A program made the position numbers and the translations under genes. The notes beneath the pieces are model-generated. The model searched no databases. It saw nothing but the letters and a program-made list of their open reading frames with translations, and was not told where the DNA came from. Shown here in pieces: positions 10,354 to 20,999 of a stretch of 64,000 nt of DNA (positions within the stretch are counted from its first letter, which is position 1; each line of letters begins with the position of its first letter). Origin of the DNA: Trichomonas vaginalis G3 (Eukaryota > Parabasalia > Trichomonadida > Trichomonadidae); the NCBI RefSeq assembly GCF_026262505.1, contig NC_067206.1, positions 35,541,896 through 35,605,895 on the forward strand, read 5' to 3'.

Positions 10354-10980
10354 AGTGGTTACTTTAAAAGATTATAAAACTTTGATTTTTAATCGTGATA
10401 CGAAAATATTCTAAATATGAAACTGACATCTTTTTTAATTTTTTCATTTTTTGAAAAATTTGAAGTTCTTCTATTAACTTTCATTATCTGTCATCAACAC
10501 ATATTCCACTCTGCTCACTTTCCAGCATTTTTATTTCTGCCACTCGCAAGTTATCAAAATTCGAAGAATGAAATCACTTATTCAGAACTTAACCAGTAGG
10601 ATGACTGAGCTTAAATAATTCAAACTAAGCGACAGATATTATATCTTAAGCGAAAAATAATACTTGAGAAATAAAATTTCCTTTTCATTCATGTTCAGAT
10701 TGATTCGAACAAATATCAAATTGCTTCTAGATTATGTGATAATTATGTGCGCCATGTGATCAACAAAGCCCCTTACGTCAAATTAGAAAACATCATCTCT
10801 GCAAAGTGAAAAAATAAGTAAAATATGCCACAGTAGTTGAATGTGACCAAGCACCATACACTGCTGGAGAAAGTACTAAATCAGATGTAAGTTTATTTCA
10901 TTGCCAAACCAACAGTGGATCATTATTCGCAAGAGATATTTAGTGAAATTATTTCTCGCATTTTTTGTCAAAAATTTTCT
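10354..10980. other. AT-rich intergenic DNA
   Basis: It separates ARPC5 from the Dcp2-like gene. A 60-codon plus-strand frame near 10417 has no protein-like features and is not called. No initiator is clear immediately before the Dcp2 ATG. Confidence 0.45.
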
Positions 10981-11673
10981 ATGAATGAAGACGATTTTAA
11001 CGAGCTGTCGAGTCGTTTTATAATCAATACCAGCTGGTTCAAGGATATTCTGAAAGAGAAAGAGCTTGCGAAAAGACAAGAATTAGTATATAACAATAGA
11101 TTTGATATTTCGATTTCAATAACGAACGCACAATACTATTACTATGATATGCTAGCCAAAAACGTTGACAATAAGCAAAAGAGTCAGTATTGGAAGGATT
11201 TTCCCAGTAAATTATTCAAAAATTTCCCGACATTATTATCATATTTAGATATGAACATGTTTCACTGGGAATGGAGTGTTGATGTTGCTGGAGTCATCAT
11301 TTTTGATAAGAAAATGGAAAAAGTACTTGTTTTAAAGACATATCAAAATAATTATACTTTTCCAAAAGGTAAACACCAACAAGGTCTTGAACCTGTCGAT
11401 TGTGCAATTCAAGAATGCTTCGAAGAAACAGATATTGATGCATCAAAATGGATACAAAAGGACAGATTTTACGAAGGAATTTCATTATTAAGTAAATACA
11501 GATATTATGCAGCATTCTCTGACTTAGACGATTCTACAGTAGCCCATCCACATTTTCGCTGGGAAATACAAAGTACACATTGGATACCTATAAACGAAGT
11601 ACATCAGAGCTTAGAATATCCAACGGATCAAGATTTTTATGACTGGATTGCTCAAAAATGTCCTCCAAGATAA
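10981..11673 (+). CDS. DCP2: Dcp2-like mRNA decapping enzyme (Nudix)
   Basis: 230 residues from the ATG at 10981. It is predicted to remove the m7GDP cap from mRNA in the cytoplasm and start 5'-3' decay. Residues 1-90 match the Dcp2 regulatory domain, beginning NEDDFNELSSRFIINTS like the family's LDDLCSRFI motif. The Nudix fold follows, with WEWSVDVAGVIIFD, the YTFPKGK strand and the Nudix helix VDCAIQECFEETDID. Catalytic glutamates of the helix are present. The usual Nudix arginine (R-E-x-x-E-E) is glutamine here and the glycine after EET is aspartate. The C-terminal extension of yeast and animal Dcp2 is missing, so this is a core enzyme. The frame is open upstream to about 10891 but has no ATG there, hence the chosen start. 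Confidence 0.88.
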   Translation: MNEDDFNELSSRFIINTSWFKDILKEKELAKRQELVYNNRFDISISITNAQYYYYDMLAKNVDNKQKSQYWKDFPSKLFKNFPTLLSYLDMNMFHWEWSVDVAGVIIFDKKMEKVLVLKTYQNNYTFPKGKHQQGLEPVDCAIQECFEETDIDASKWIQKDRFYEGISLLSKYRYYAAFSDLDDSTVAHPHFRWEIQSTHWIPINEVHQSLEYPTDQDFYDWIAQKCPPR

Positions 11674-12889
11674 CAAGAATCTTCAATTTGAAAAAATCAA
11701 AAAATTATTCTCCTTTTTAGAGCTTCTTTGAACATATCTCTAATGAACTATCGACAATTGTAAAGAATTATCCGATTAATACTTAATTATATTACTTATG
11801 TCGTAATATTTGTTGAATATTCCGTAACATTACAAATTTCATATGAAAAACTAATAGAAAATGTATTTAGAAGCAAACTATGTACCAGATGCAAATAAAT
11901 GCGTGTTTTAGTGACAAAAGCAAACTAAAGAAACAAAATTAAATCAAAATTACGTTAATATACCTCAAACCATGTGATATAAATAAACATTTCTTGTAAA
12001 TTATATATGACTCCCTGTTTTTGAAAATATTATTTTCTAAATAGAAGTGGCTTATGAATGTGAGAGTGGAACTTGCTTTTTCATATGGAATTATAGCCAT
12101 TGTTAAGATCTGTGGAATAGATATCCACAATTGTTATAATATTGAAAAAATATTATGTGAAAACTAAGTTTTACTAAAATAAATCATAAATATAGATAAT
12201 ATTAAATTATTTGCATTATTTGATTTCTTCATAACTTGAGGAAATGCCATTCAAAATTAAATTTCAGGAAAAGAAATTCCAAAAATATTTTGGATTTCAA
12301 ATTTTCAAAATCAAAAATGTTGGATTTCTCTCCATTTTCTTAATTTTGAATTTTTTTTTGAAATCTATGTGAGCCTAATATTATACAAAATGCTTATTCT
12401 AAGATTGTTTAGGTCATTTCAAGCCCCATTTCGCCTATATTAAAATATTATCAAAATTAATAAGAAGAGATGACATTATTGTCAAAAGCAATAGCACACC
12501 TCATCAAATACATCAATTAATTCAATCGAAATTAAGTCTATCAAATTTTACAACGTTTTATTTGTTAAATATCCAATTACAGTTGAAAATATATCAATAA
12601 GATCCATACGCAATAAAACTACAAACAAAACTATTTGCATTTATTATACATTTTTAATCCAAATTCCCTTTATTCACCTTATCATTTACATGATATTACA
12701 AAACCCTAGGAATTCAAACAATGCTTTACTTTAGATGAAGTATCTAAAGGATTGCATTACAATTCTCACTTAAATTACTTCAGTTAAATTCAATATTTAT
12801 TTTCTTCTTGGAGTTCAAATATTACACAAAAATAAAAAGAATTATTAAATGAATGGTGTTTTTATTCTTACAAATTTGAGTAATAAATC
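11674..12889. other. AT-rich intergenic DNA, nothing recognised
   Basis: 1.2 kb between the convergent Dcp2-like and inositol-phosphate synthase genes. Only short chance frames were found, with no RNA gene or repeat noticed. Confidence 0.5.
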
Positions 12890-14428
12890 TTACTGGTTCT
12901 TTGGCATCTTCCATTCGAGGTGCATGTTGTTAAGTGGCTGAAGACCACGTGTAGCACGGAGGATGTTCTCCATGCAAGCACGCTGCTGGAAGAGTGAGTT
13001 GATGACTGGTGTGCCTGTTGGTGTTCTTGGAGCCTTGAGGAGGAAGGAAAGAACGGAGTAGACAGCGTTCATGTGGTGGAAGTCCTTCATTGTCTCATCC
13101 TTGAGCTGGACACGTGTGAAGAGTTCCATAAGGATGATGAGGTCGAGCATCAATGGAGCAGCAAGAAGGGAATCTTCGCATGTGTTGTGGACGGAGATGA
13201 TGTTCTTGCCACCGCAGAAGATGTCAGAGTCGTATTCATCGAGAGCACGCTTTGAGTCGCCAACAGATGGGACGTACTTGATGACAACAACGTGATCTGG
13301 GTGCTCGCCGTTTGGATAGAGGATTGGGTTGTAGCCAACCATATCATCGATGACGGAGGACTTTGAGATCTGCTTTGAGCGGAAGCACTTCTCGAAATCG
13401 AGGTTGAGGCCATCGTTGTTACCAAGGTGGTTATAGGAAACAACAGCTGTTAACTTGAGGCCTGATGAGATGAGGAAGTCAGCCATGACTGATTTGAATT
13501 TTGTCTGGCCTGTCTTGAAGTCATCACCCATGATGGCGACATCTTCGCGTTCAGCGAGCTGGATAAGTCCTGGAACGAATGTGTTCTGTGGAGAACCATT
13601 GATGTATGGGATGTGTTCGAGGATAGCAGCTGTAGCGTAGATTGTTGATGGAGAAATTTCTGGGTCGTTGTTCTTGATGGCCTGAAGGAGCTGTTCTGGT
13701 GTCATGTGGACGCCTTCCTTGACTTCGCAGTATCTCTCTGTGTTGGCTGTCCAGAGGATGATGAGCTTCTCGAGCTTGTTCTGCTCCTTGAAGTCTCTCA
13801 TCTGCTTACGGACTGTCTCGAGCTGTTCCCACTTGTTGTCTGGGATAACGTTGTCAGCACGATCCTTCTGGTTTGGAGCAACGAAGTTGAGGTCGAAGAC
13901 AGCTGGGAGTGGGTGCATCTTCTCGAGCTCGTCCTTGAGTTGGATGAGCATGGCTGGTTCCATGACATGGGCACGGCGAGCGGACTCGTAGATGTTAAGC
14001 TTGGAGATATCCCAGCCGCCGATGACTAAGTCGTTTGGATTGACCATTGGGAGTAAAGCCTTGAATGGAGCAACATATGTTGTGCCCTTTTCATCTTGGC
14101 CAAGGTATGTTGTAGCGCATTGTGTGAGGGAGCCATGGTAGTTAGCCTTAACTTCTCCGCGCTTTGTATCCCAAACAAGACCGTGCTTGTTAGCGTAAAC
14201 ACCGGATGTGAGTGTTGTACCGTTGTTGCCACCCCAGCCAATGAGCATGACACCGGTCTTTGGAACATGTAAATCTGTCTTGAACTCGAACTTCTTTGTT
14301 TCTGGGACAATCTTGATGCCATCAGCGCCAGCAACGACGTGAGATGTATGGTAGTCATAGTGAGAAATCATTTCCTCACCCTTGATGGTAACATTAGGTG
14401 CGTCAACAGAGAACTCGTTAGCGAGCAT
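12890..14428 (-). CDS. INO1: Inositol-3-phosphate synthase
   Basis: 512 residues, the normal length for the eukaryotic enzyme. It converts D-glucose 6-phosphate to 1D-myo-inositol 3-phosphate using bound NAD, the first step of de novo inositol synthesis. It would feed phosphoinositides and GPI or lipoglycan anchors. The NAD-binding loop GWGGNNGTT is near residue 63. Family motifs GGWDIS, LWTANTERY, NGSPQNTFVPGL, GDDFKTGQTKFKSV, SYNHLGNNDG, and the KSSVIDDM and HNTCEDSLLA blocks all follow in order. Codon use is strongly biased to C- and G-ending codons, unlike the AT-rich neighbours, suggesting a highly expressed gene. A TCATTTC initiator lies 6-12 bases upstream of the ATG. Confidence 0.97.
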   Translation of the reverse strand: MLANEFSVDAPNVTIKGEEMISHYDYHTSHVVAGADGIKIVPETKKFEFKTDLHVPKTGVMLIGWGGNNGTTLTSGVYANKHGLVWDTKRGEVKANYHGSLTQCATTYLGQDEKGTTYVAPFKALLPMVNPNDLVIGGWDISKLNIYESARRAHVMEPAMLIQLKDELEKMHPLPAVFDLNFVAPNQKDRADNVIPDNKWEQLETVRKQMRDFKEQNKLEKLIILWTANTERYCEVKEGVHMTPEQLLQAIKNNDPEISPSTIYATAAILEHIPYINGSPQNTFVPGLIQLAEREDVAIMGDDFKTGQTKFKSVMADFLISSGLKLTAVVSYNHLGNNDGLNLDFEKCFRSKQISKSSVIDDMVGYNPILYPNGEHPDHVVVIKYVPSVGDSKRALDEYDSDIFCGGKNIISVHNTCEDSLLAAPLMLDLIILMELFTRVQLKDETMKDFHHMNAVYSVLSFLLKAPRTPTGTPVINSLFQQRACMENILRATRGLQPLNNMHLEWKMPKNQ

Positions 14429-15325
14429 TCTTGAGAAATGAAGTAACCATTTTCAATCCGAATTTTTACGATATTCAAATCAATTTGTGAGTGTTAAGAC
14501 GGTTTTCCGCTCAGTTTGCGATCATTAATGATTACCTCTAAATTCATGTATCTATCTATTTTTAAAGCGAAAATTTTGATATTGTCTAAAGGTTAGAAAT
14601 TGAATTAAAAATAAGATAGAGTTTTTGAAACTTGTCGATAATTCTAATTACACCTCATTGAGGTATACAAATATATTAATTGATCTTAATTGATAGCAAT
14701 TAACGTTGCTAATTGAAATTTTTCGGTATGCTTATAATAATCGATTTAATTCAGGGATTTTATAATTCTCATTTTTCAAAAATTTCGCAGATCACTTCAA
14801 ATAAAAGAGAGACCAGACATATTGAATGCAACTATTGATGATGTATTTCCTATTTTATTAAACTAGATACCCTTATCCTGAGGATCTTAACCATTTTGAT
14901 CGACGAAAAACAATTCAATTTATCAAATAAAGCTACCGTCAACAATATATACGAATAAACAATTATACATTAGCTTTTATAGCATTATTCTTTTGGAAAT
15001 ATCATAATTTGACCACTAATTTCAAAAAATTACAGGTATCTTCAAAATCCTGCGAAATGATCGGAACTCAAATTGCACATTTGAATTCTTTACTAAATCT
15101 ATCTGTTTTTTTAGTTAAAAATTAATAACATGATATTGAATCAGTATAATGATGCAGATTTACAAAGAATTGCAAAGTTTTGCATCAGAGGAAACTTTTT
15201 ATTTTCTTTACTATTTAAGAATAAACTGAAATTTTGAAGCTACTAACTAATAATAAAAATAAATTTTATATAACATAGAAATTTTTTAATATATATATAT
15301 TATTTTAGAACTATAACAAATATTT
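14429..15325. other. AT-rich intergenic DNA
   Basis: It contains the INO1 initiator at its left end; otherwise no coding frame, RNA gene or repeat was seen. A (TA)n run lies near 15290-15303. Confidence 0.5.
14435..14441 (-). promoter_or_regulatory. Initiator-type promoter element of INO1 (TCATTTC)
   Basis: TCATTTC on the minus strand matches the trichomonad initiator TCA-Py-T/A and predicts a 5' leader of about 10 bases, typical for the group. Confidence 0.7.
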
Positions 15326-16576
15326 TTAATATCTTCTTCTATCCTGTGGCGGCCAATTCCTTGGCGGCATATCTCTCATATCTCTTGGAGGCATTGGAGG
15401 TGGAGGAGGCCCACGCATATAAGGATCTCTTGGATCGTAAGGAGGCGGTGGTCCGCGCATGTAAGGATCCCTTCCATATGGCGGCGGTGGTGGTGGAGGA
15501 TGTGGTCGAGACATATATGGGTCTCTGAGGTCGTATGGCGGCATTGGTTGATGTGGGCGATATTCTGGCATGCCAGAAGGTGGTGGTGGCGGTGGAGGAG
15601 GAAGTGGAGGTGGCATTTGTTGAGGCATATCTCTGATTTGTGGAGTAATTTGTTGAGAAGCTGGTAAATCTCGAATTAAAATCGGTGGTTTTTGAGGTTG
15701 TTGAGGTACATCGCGTGCTATTGGTATTCTAATGAGTGGTTTGTTATCTGGCTTATCTAATTGTTCATTCTTATTATCAGGGCCTGGACGATTAATTGTC
15801 TGTATGATTGGTATATTACGTGGACGTATTTCAATGGTGTTATTTGGTTGAATTTGTGGCCGAATGTCAATTCTTGGTTCAATAGTCGGACGTTGTGCAG
15901 CAGATATTGGAGGAGGTAGTCTCTGATCGAATGCTGGTGGCATATTAGGTCTGGCTGCCATGATTGGCGGTGGACCTGAAATTCTTGAATCGATTGGAGG
16001 AGGAAGCACAGGCGGAGGTAATGGAGGTGTTATAGAAGGTGGTGGCAATATTTCTAGAGGAGTTGATGGTGGACGAAGGATTTCTGATTTATTATTTGAA
16101 GATTCTGGCTCACCTTGGTCGGCATTAAGCTCAAGGAAGGACTTCTTTTCTTTCTCTAATGATCCCGAGAAGTAAAATGGTACGATATTTTCTAAGAAAT
16201 CTTGTGGATGTAAAGGAATCTGAACTCTGTCATCTTCAAACAAGAACGGTGCTCTTTGACCATCAAGAGCTTCAGCAACAGGGGATTTGTTCTTTGCAAA
16301 TGATGGAAAAGAATCCAAAATTTCGACTTCGACTCCTTCTCCAAGATCTGGGGATTTTTCGACCTTTCTCGCAATTTTGATTAGTTCGTACTTGGATTTA
16401 ATGTTGCAATATACAGTTTTAGAGGAATCTTTATTTGATACTTTTGGAATTATGGAAACAGTACCCACACGTGCGTATTTACCTAGAAAATCATGTACAT
16501 CACTTGTTTTCACCCACCATGGGCATCCTTTTATTTCCAATACTGCTGAATTTACACTTTTCTTATCAGCAGACAT
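15326..16576 (-). CDS. RRM plus proline-rich protein, CPSF6/CFIm68-like
   Basis: 416 residues from the ATG at 16576. Residues 10-90 form an RRM-like fold starting VLEIKGCPWWVKTSDVHDFL, resembling the IGNLTWWTTDEDL RRM of the cleavage factor Im large subunit. From about 185 the chain is proline-rich, with long PPP stretches and imperfect repeats such as RDPYMRGPPPPYDPRDPYMRG-type units near the end. CPSF6 has the same order (RRM, then Pro-rich region, then charged tail). A role in mRNA 3'-end processing is therefore plausible, but other RRM/proline-rich splicing proteins cannot be excluded. The in-frame upstream extension to 16756 is hydrophobic and unlike the protein. The TCATAAG initiator at 16596-16602 supports the internal start. 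Confidence 0.75.
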   Translation of the reverse strand: MSADKKSVNSAVLEIKGCPWWVKTSDVHDFLGKYARVGTVSIIPKVSNKDSSKTVYCNIKSKYELIKIARKVEKSPDLGEGVEVEILDSFPSFAKNKSPVAEALDGQRAPFLFEDDRVQIPLHPQDFLENIVPFYFSGSLEKEKKSFLELNADQGEPESSNNKSEILRPPSTPLEILPPPSITPPLPPPVLPPPIDSRISGPPPIMAARPNMPPAFDQRLPPPISAAQRPTIEPRIDIRPQIQPNNTIEIRPRNIPIIQTINRPGPDNKNEQLDKPDNKPLIRIPIARDVPQQPQKPPILIRDLPASQQITPQIRDMPQQMPPPLPPPPPPPPSGMPEYRPHQPMPPYDLRDPYMSRPHPPPPPPPYGRDPYMRGPPPPYDPRDPYMRGPPPPPMPPRDMRDMPPRNWPPQDRRRY

Positions 16577-16595
16577 GAAAATAAAAAATTGCTTT

Positions 16596-16602
16596 CTTAT
16601 GA
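16596..16602 (-). promoter_or_regulatory. Initiator-type promoter element (TCATAAG)
   Basis: TCATAAG on the minus strand, about 20 bases before the ATG at 16576, fits the trichomonad initiator and rules out the longer upstream start. Confidence 0.5.
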
Positions 16603-16721
16603 AATTGAGAAAATACAATGAATATAGCATTAACCTTCTGGAAAACATTATTTTTGCAAGAAAGCTCAAAATAATAATTTTGACATGTAATTTTACGTAA
16701 ACTTCTGAAAATATTGCAAAA

Positions 16722-17852
16722 ATGGAGAGGCGAAGAGAAAACCTCGTTGACCTCATCCAAGCTGCATTTGCAACTGTAATTAGGCGTGAAATAATGAATG
16801 CAGATACGCAATCATATGAAGAAATGGAAAAAGCATGGGATGAATATTCTATAGAAAAAGATCAAAAATTTCTCGATGCTTGTGACAAATTCTTGAATGA
16901 TGCAATCCAGGTAAAAGAGAAAATAGAAGAATTATATGGATTTGAAGTTAAATCAAAACCGTTATCATATTATACTGGAAAAACAGCGCCAAAATCCAAT
17001 AATCAGCCTGTCAAAGTGATAAATGAGAAGAAACAAGAACCTTCCACTCCAATTTTAACACAAAAACTTGAAAATTCACAAATTTCAATTTCAACTCAAG
17101 AAAATACTCAGAAAAATCAAGTCCCTACTCAAGAAAGTTTGCAAGAAGAAATTGAACAGTCTCAATCAACTCCATCTATTAATGAAAACAAATTTAGTTC
17201 ATTTTTAACGACAGATACAGAGTTTTCCGAATCAAATACATCATATAACACTACTCCTCAACGGTCATATCAGTTTAATAGCGTTCAACAACGTTTGAAC
17301 AAATTTATCCCTTCAAATGAAGCTCAAACTCAATTTTCGGAATTACCGAAGTCTACACATGATCCTGATACTCCTAAAACGGCTGAAAATCCTCAAAATT
17401 CGTTTCATTTTATTTCATCAACTGATACTGATACTCAATCGCAAATATCAGCCAAGGATCAAGTTAGTCAGTCAATAGATCAAAGTGAAATCCAGAAAAT
17501 GCTTGAAACAGAAACAGAAAATTATGATTCTGGCGAAATCCCAATTAATAAAGAAGAAAATCAGTCTAATCCAAATAGAACACAAGAAAATGTTTCACAG
17601 AAAGAAACTTCCCAGCAAGAGAGGCCTAAAAATCAACCAGATAATATTCAAACTGAAAATCCTAAAAATGATACAAACCTATCCTCAGATACTAATAAAA
17701 ACCCTACTCCTGCACCAGAACAACCGAGAAACTTATCGACAAATCTTTCTGGACCTTCAGATTTCGTCAAAACTAAAAATGTCAAGAACACACCTTTAGA
17801 AAGGGTTGACAATCCATGGTGGGACTTTGATAGCTTTAGTCAATATAAGTAA
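16722..17852 (+). CDS. Hypothetical protein, helical N-terminus and Gln/Asn/Ser-rich disordered tail
   Basis: 376 residues, not recognised. Residues 1-80 are charged and helical (RRENLVDLIQAAFATVIRREI, then a second helix KDQKFLDACDKFLNDAI) and could form a small helical bundle. Residues 85-360 are low complexity, rich in Gln, Asn, Ser, Thr and Glu, and surely disordered. The last residues NPWWDFDSFSQYK are aromatic and look like a short binding motif. There is no signal or membrane segment. It is divergent from the CPSF6-like gene with about 145 bases between the two starts, and is followed on the same strand by the TTLL gene. Confidence 0.75.
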   Translation: MERRRENLVDLIQAAFATVIRREIMNADTQSYEEMEKAWDEYSIEKDQKFLDACDKFLNDAIQVKEKIEELYGFEVKSKPLSYYTGKTAPKSNNQPVKVINEKKQEPSTPILTQKLENSQISISTQENTQKNQVPTQESLQEEIEQSQSTPSINENKFSSFLTTDTEFSESNTSYNTTPQRSYQFNSVQQRLNKFIPSNEAQTQFSELPKSTHDPDTPKTAENPQNSFHFISSTDTDTQSQISAKDQVSQSIDQSEIQKMLETETENYDSGEIPINKEENQSNPNRTQENVSQKETSQQERPKNQPDNIQTENPKNDTNLSSDTNKNPTPAPEQPRNLSTNLSGPSDFVKTKNVKNTPLERVDNPWWDFDSFSQYK

Positions 17853-17985
17853 TCTATATTTATTTTAAATTTCTTTGTTTTTTGTAATTTTATCTCATAA
17901 AATTGTTTGTTTATTCTTAACTTTTGTTCTTATTTCTATCTACATTACTACCATGTGCTAGTTTACTGATGGATCATTCATATTT

Positions 17986-17992
17986 TCATATT
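17986..17992 (+). promoter_or_regulatory. Initiator-type promoter element of the TTLL gene (TCATATT)
   Basis: TCATATT matches the trichomonad initiator and is only a few bases before the ATG at 17995, predicting an extremely short leader. An upstream TCATTCA near 17974 is an alternative. Confidence 0.5.
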
Positions 17993-17994
17993 TC

Positions 17995-19539
17995 ATGCAA
18001 TGGGAGAATCCGATTGACGGATTGCCTAACAAACTTGCAGAAACTAGTCATGAAAATCGTGGGTTAGATCTCCTGTATAGCTATGATGAAGGGAATAAAC
18101 ATCTAAATCTCAAAAATTCAAATAATAAATCCAAAAATTTAGCAAAAGAAGACTTAGAATCATACATTACCAAAGTTTCTATGCATAATAAGTACATGGA
18201 CTTCTTTAAATACGTCAATTTTGCTCTTCCGACAGAAAAAATTACACAGCCAAACCCAAATACATACTATTGTGTCGATGGATTTACACCTCGACTATAC
18301 CTTGACATCATGCATAGCTCTGGCATACCAGAAACTAAATATTATGACGAAGCAACAGTAATTGTTGGATCATCTAAAGGACCACCACTTCAGAACATAT
18401 TGATGCCAAACCAACGAATCGAGAGATTCCTTAGAACATTCAAAATCGGCTCAAAAATCGGTCTACATGCCAGTTTAACCATCTACAGACAACATACTCG
18501 CAAAAATCTTCCATTTTATCCACAAACATACCTTATTCCTGAAGAAATGGATTCTTTCAAGAAGCATTTTACAGACCACGAGATCTGGATCGTCAAACCT
18601 ACAGGCGGTTCATGTGGCCGAGGAATTTTTTTGATAAACGAGATGCCAGAAAAGTTTAATGAACAATACATTGTTCAACAGTACATTTCCAACCCAATGC
18701 TTGTCCACGGACTCAAATTCGACTTGAGATTCTATGTTGCCATGACATCTCTTAATCCTCTTCGTCTTTACATTTATAGAGATGGATTAGTTCGTCTTGC
18801 AACTTCAGATTACAAAAACTGTCAAAATGATTTACAAAATCTTTCCGCCCATTTGACAAATTTCACGTACAACAAAGACAAGCCAGGCTACAAGTACACG
18901 GACGACTTGAAGTTCGATGGCGAAGGCAACAAATGGTCGCATGATCCATTGTGGCCATTCTTAAGACAGCGTGGATATGATACCGACAAAATCCGGAAAA
19001 ACGCAGAAATCGCAATTGTTACAGCTTTCATTGCTAGTCGTCCATACTTTTTTGACCAGAAATATCCAAGAGTGTCTACAGAACTTTACGGTGTCGACAT
19101 GATTCTCGATGATAAAGGAAATGTCTTCATGGAAGAAGTCAATGTTGCTCCTGCTCTTGGAACTAAATCTAAATTGGACATCAAAATCAAAGCACCACTT
19201 TTGACTGATTTCCTCAATTTGTCGTTGATTCCTGAGAGAACAGAATTGTCTAATTCACTTGAAGTTCTTATGGAAAGCAACAAGAAACTCTCTGAATATG
19301 TTATATGTCGAGAGTTCGAAGAAGCTGAAAGAAGACTTGGAGGGTGGCACAGAATTTATCCTACAATGGAAACTGTTTCAATCGAAATGCCATCGGAAAC
19401 ACATTTTGACAGAGTCTTGAGAAGATGGATTGCAATGAATTATGCAGGAAAACTTAAGTACTTGAAAGACCGTGAATCAAATCTTAGCTCTGTGCTTTCT
19501 ATGGTTGAATACGTAACAACACCATGCACAATTTGTTAA
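17995..19539 (+). CDS. Tubulin-tyrosine-ligase-like (TTLL) amino-acid ligase
   Basis: 514 residues. TTLL enzymes use ATP to attach glutamate, glycine or tyrosine to tubulin tails in axonemes and cytoskeletal arrays; trichomonads have four or more flagella and an axostyle. The ATP-grasp fold is clear: WIVKPTGGSCGRGIFL (about 198-213), VQQYISNPMLVHGLKFDLRFYVAMT (about 227-251), DGLVRLAT, HLTNFTYNK, then the catalytic end DMILDDKGNVFMEEVNVAPAL near 368-388 with its metal-binding Glu/Asn. The C-terminal extension of about 120 residues is helical. Whether it glutamylates or glycylates cannot be told from reading. The stop overlaps TAAA, a likely polyadenylation signal. Confidence 0.93.
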   Translation: MQWENPIDGLPNKLAETSHENRGLDLLYSYDEGNKHLNLKNSNNKSKNLAKEDLESYITKVSMHNKYMDFFKYVNFALPTEKITQPNPNTYYCVDGFTPRLYLDIMHSSGIPETKYYDEATVIVGSSKGPPLQNILMPNQRIERFLRTFKIGSKIGLHASLTIYRQHTRKNLPFYPQTYLIPEEMDSFKKHFTDHEIWIVKPTGGSCGRGIFLINEMPEKFNEQYIVQQYISNPMLVHGLKFDLRFYVAMTSLNPLRLYIYRDGLVRLATSDYKNCQNDLQNLSAHLTNFTYNKDKPGYKYTDDLKFDGEGNKWSHDPLWPFLRQRGYDTDKIRKNAEIAIVTAFIASRPYFFDQKYPRVSTELYGVDMILDDKGNVFMEEVNVAPALGTKSKLDIKIKAPLLTDFLNLSLIPERTELSNSLEVLMESNKKLSEYVICREFEEAERRLGGWHRIYPTMETVSIEMPSETHFDRVLRRWIAMNYAGKLKYLKDRESNLSSVLSMVEYVTTPCTIC

Positions 19540-20040
19540 ATTTTGTTTGTTTGTAAATATTTTTTTATATATATATTACATATCAAGTTTAGACTTTAAA
19601 ATGCTTATGATTTTTCCATGATGTCACAATATACGCAAAGGAGGAATATTCAAAGCTATTGTATCTTTTCAGTAAATATCATTTTGAACTGCGAATTGGT
19701 CTGTCAATATTTCCTATTTTTTAAAATTTATCATTAGTATCGGCGAACTCTTCAGCAAGCTAGGAGTGGTGGCTGATATAGAGGAGGTAATGTCGTTCTA
19801 TATTTCAGATTTAAAAAAGAAATATATTATAATTATAGTGAAATCAATTCAACTTAGCCAAGTGTGATGGGAGTTATTTGCATTTTCCATGTTAAAATCA
19901 TTAGTATACTGGGTGATGTATAGATACTGGCATAAATTTTTGTGATTAATGAGAATAATTTTAAGGATGTATCGGAATTTCTTTGAATCTCAATTTTGAA
20001 AAAATTTGTCAAAAACAAATTAAATTTCTGAATAGAGTAG
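19540..20040. other. Intergenic DNA, possible decayed 5' part of the following surface-protein fragment
   Basis: No frame of note. The segment runs into the ATG-less surface-protein fragment at 20041 and may include its degraded start, but no similarity can be demonstrated by eye. Confidence 0.35.
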
Positions 20041-20967
20041 TTGAGCGATTTTTCATCATCTGAATTTCTTAACGGTAAGTCATATTGGACTTTCTTACGA
20101 TCATCAACAAGTCCTGTTCAAGCTGCCCCTCTTACATATCATCTCAATGGTATCTTATTTTCTAGCATCAACAATTATGGCGTCATTCGTCTTATTTCCG
20201 AAGCATCAATTTTGATACTTGAGCATAATTCCTTCTCTTCGATAACATCCAATCAATTTGGTGGCTGTGTTCTCTTTAATCCTGGCCACTCAATTTATCA
20301 AAAAGATATCTGCGCCAAGAACGTCCGTTCAAGTGTAAAAGCTAACTATTGCTTTATTAACATATCACAAACTTCAGAAAACATAAATTACATTTCAATG
20401 ATATCTTTAACTGATACTTCAGCACCTTCTATATATGATATGATTTGGAACAATGGTGGTAAAACTTCAATTTCAAATTACAATTCAACAAACAATAACG
20501 TTTATTATTCGCCAGCTCTTTACTTTGGAGATGTTGTTGGTCGTGCCACTGCATCGTATTTAAATGTATTATCAGGAACGGCAACATTTAATGCTATAAT
20601 CTGCTCCGATTCTGCTTCTACTTATAAATATTCAATTTTTTGCAAAAATAGAGTTTCTGATTCCAGTCAGTTTTTCTTTTACATCAGAGAAAGAACGTCA
20701 ATACTCGATCATTGTGTCTTTTCAGAAAATAATGCACAAACTTTTCTAAGTGATCAGATTTCAGTTTCATATTGTTCATTCCATCTAAATTCGTTTAGTT
20801 ATACATCTTCATCTAGTCCATATAGAGGGCTGTATAATTTCGTTGTGAATACTCAGTGTCACATGTGGAATCACAACGACTGTGTCAAACAATTTTCATG
20901 CGTTTCTCAATATTTCAGAATGAATTCATTTATATCTTCCTTTTCTATATTCCTTCTTTTCTTTTAG
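20041..20967 (+). pseudogene. Fragment of a beta-helix-type surface protein gene
   Basis: An open frame of 308 codons without an ATG near its start. The protein is rich in Ser, Asn, Tyr and Ile with repeating short strand-like units and NNV/SISS/NSFSS motifs, as in right-handed beta-helix (Pmp-like) surface proteins that are expanded in trichomonads. It ends in FISSFSIFLLFF, a likely membrane-anchor remnant. The missing start and the two related decayed copies just downstream on the other strand mark it as a gene remnant. No precise ligand or role can be named. Confidence 0.5.
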
Positions 20968-20999
20968 CTAAAACTAAAGATTTAATATTAATTTTAAAT

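Noticed and set aside
10417-10599. 60-codon frame after ARPC5
   Set aside because: Short, Phe/Leu-rich from T-rich DNA, with no gene-like features.
10885-10981. Intron in the 5' part of the Dcp2-like gene, from an ATGTAAGT sequence
   Set aside because: No matching trichomonad 3' splice/branch motif (ACTAACACACAG type) was found before the open frame; the internal ATG fits the family start.
13071-14358. Several long plus- and minus-strand frames overlapping INO1
   Set aside because: They are shadows produced by the biased codon use of INO1.
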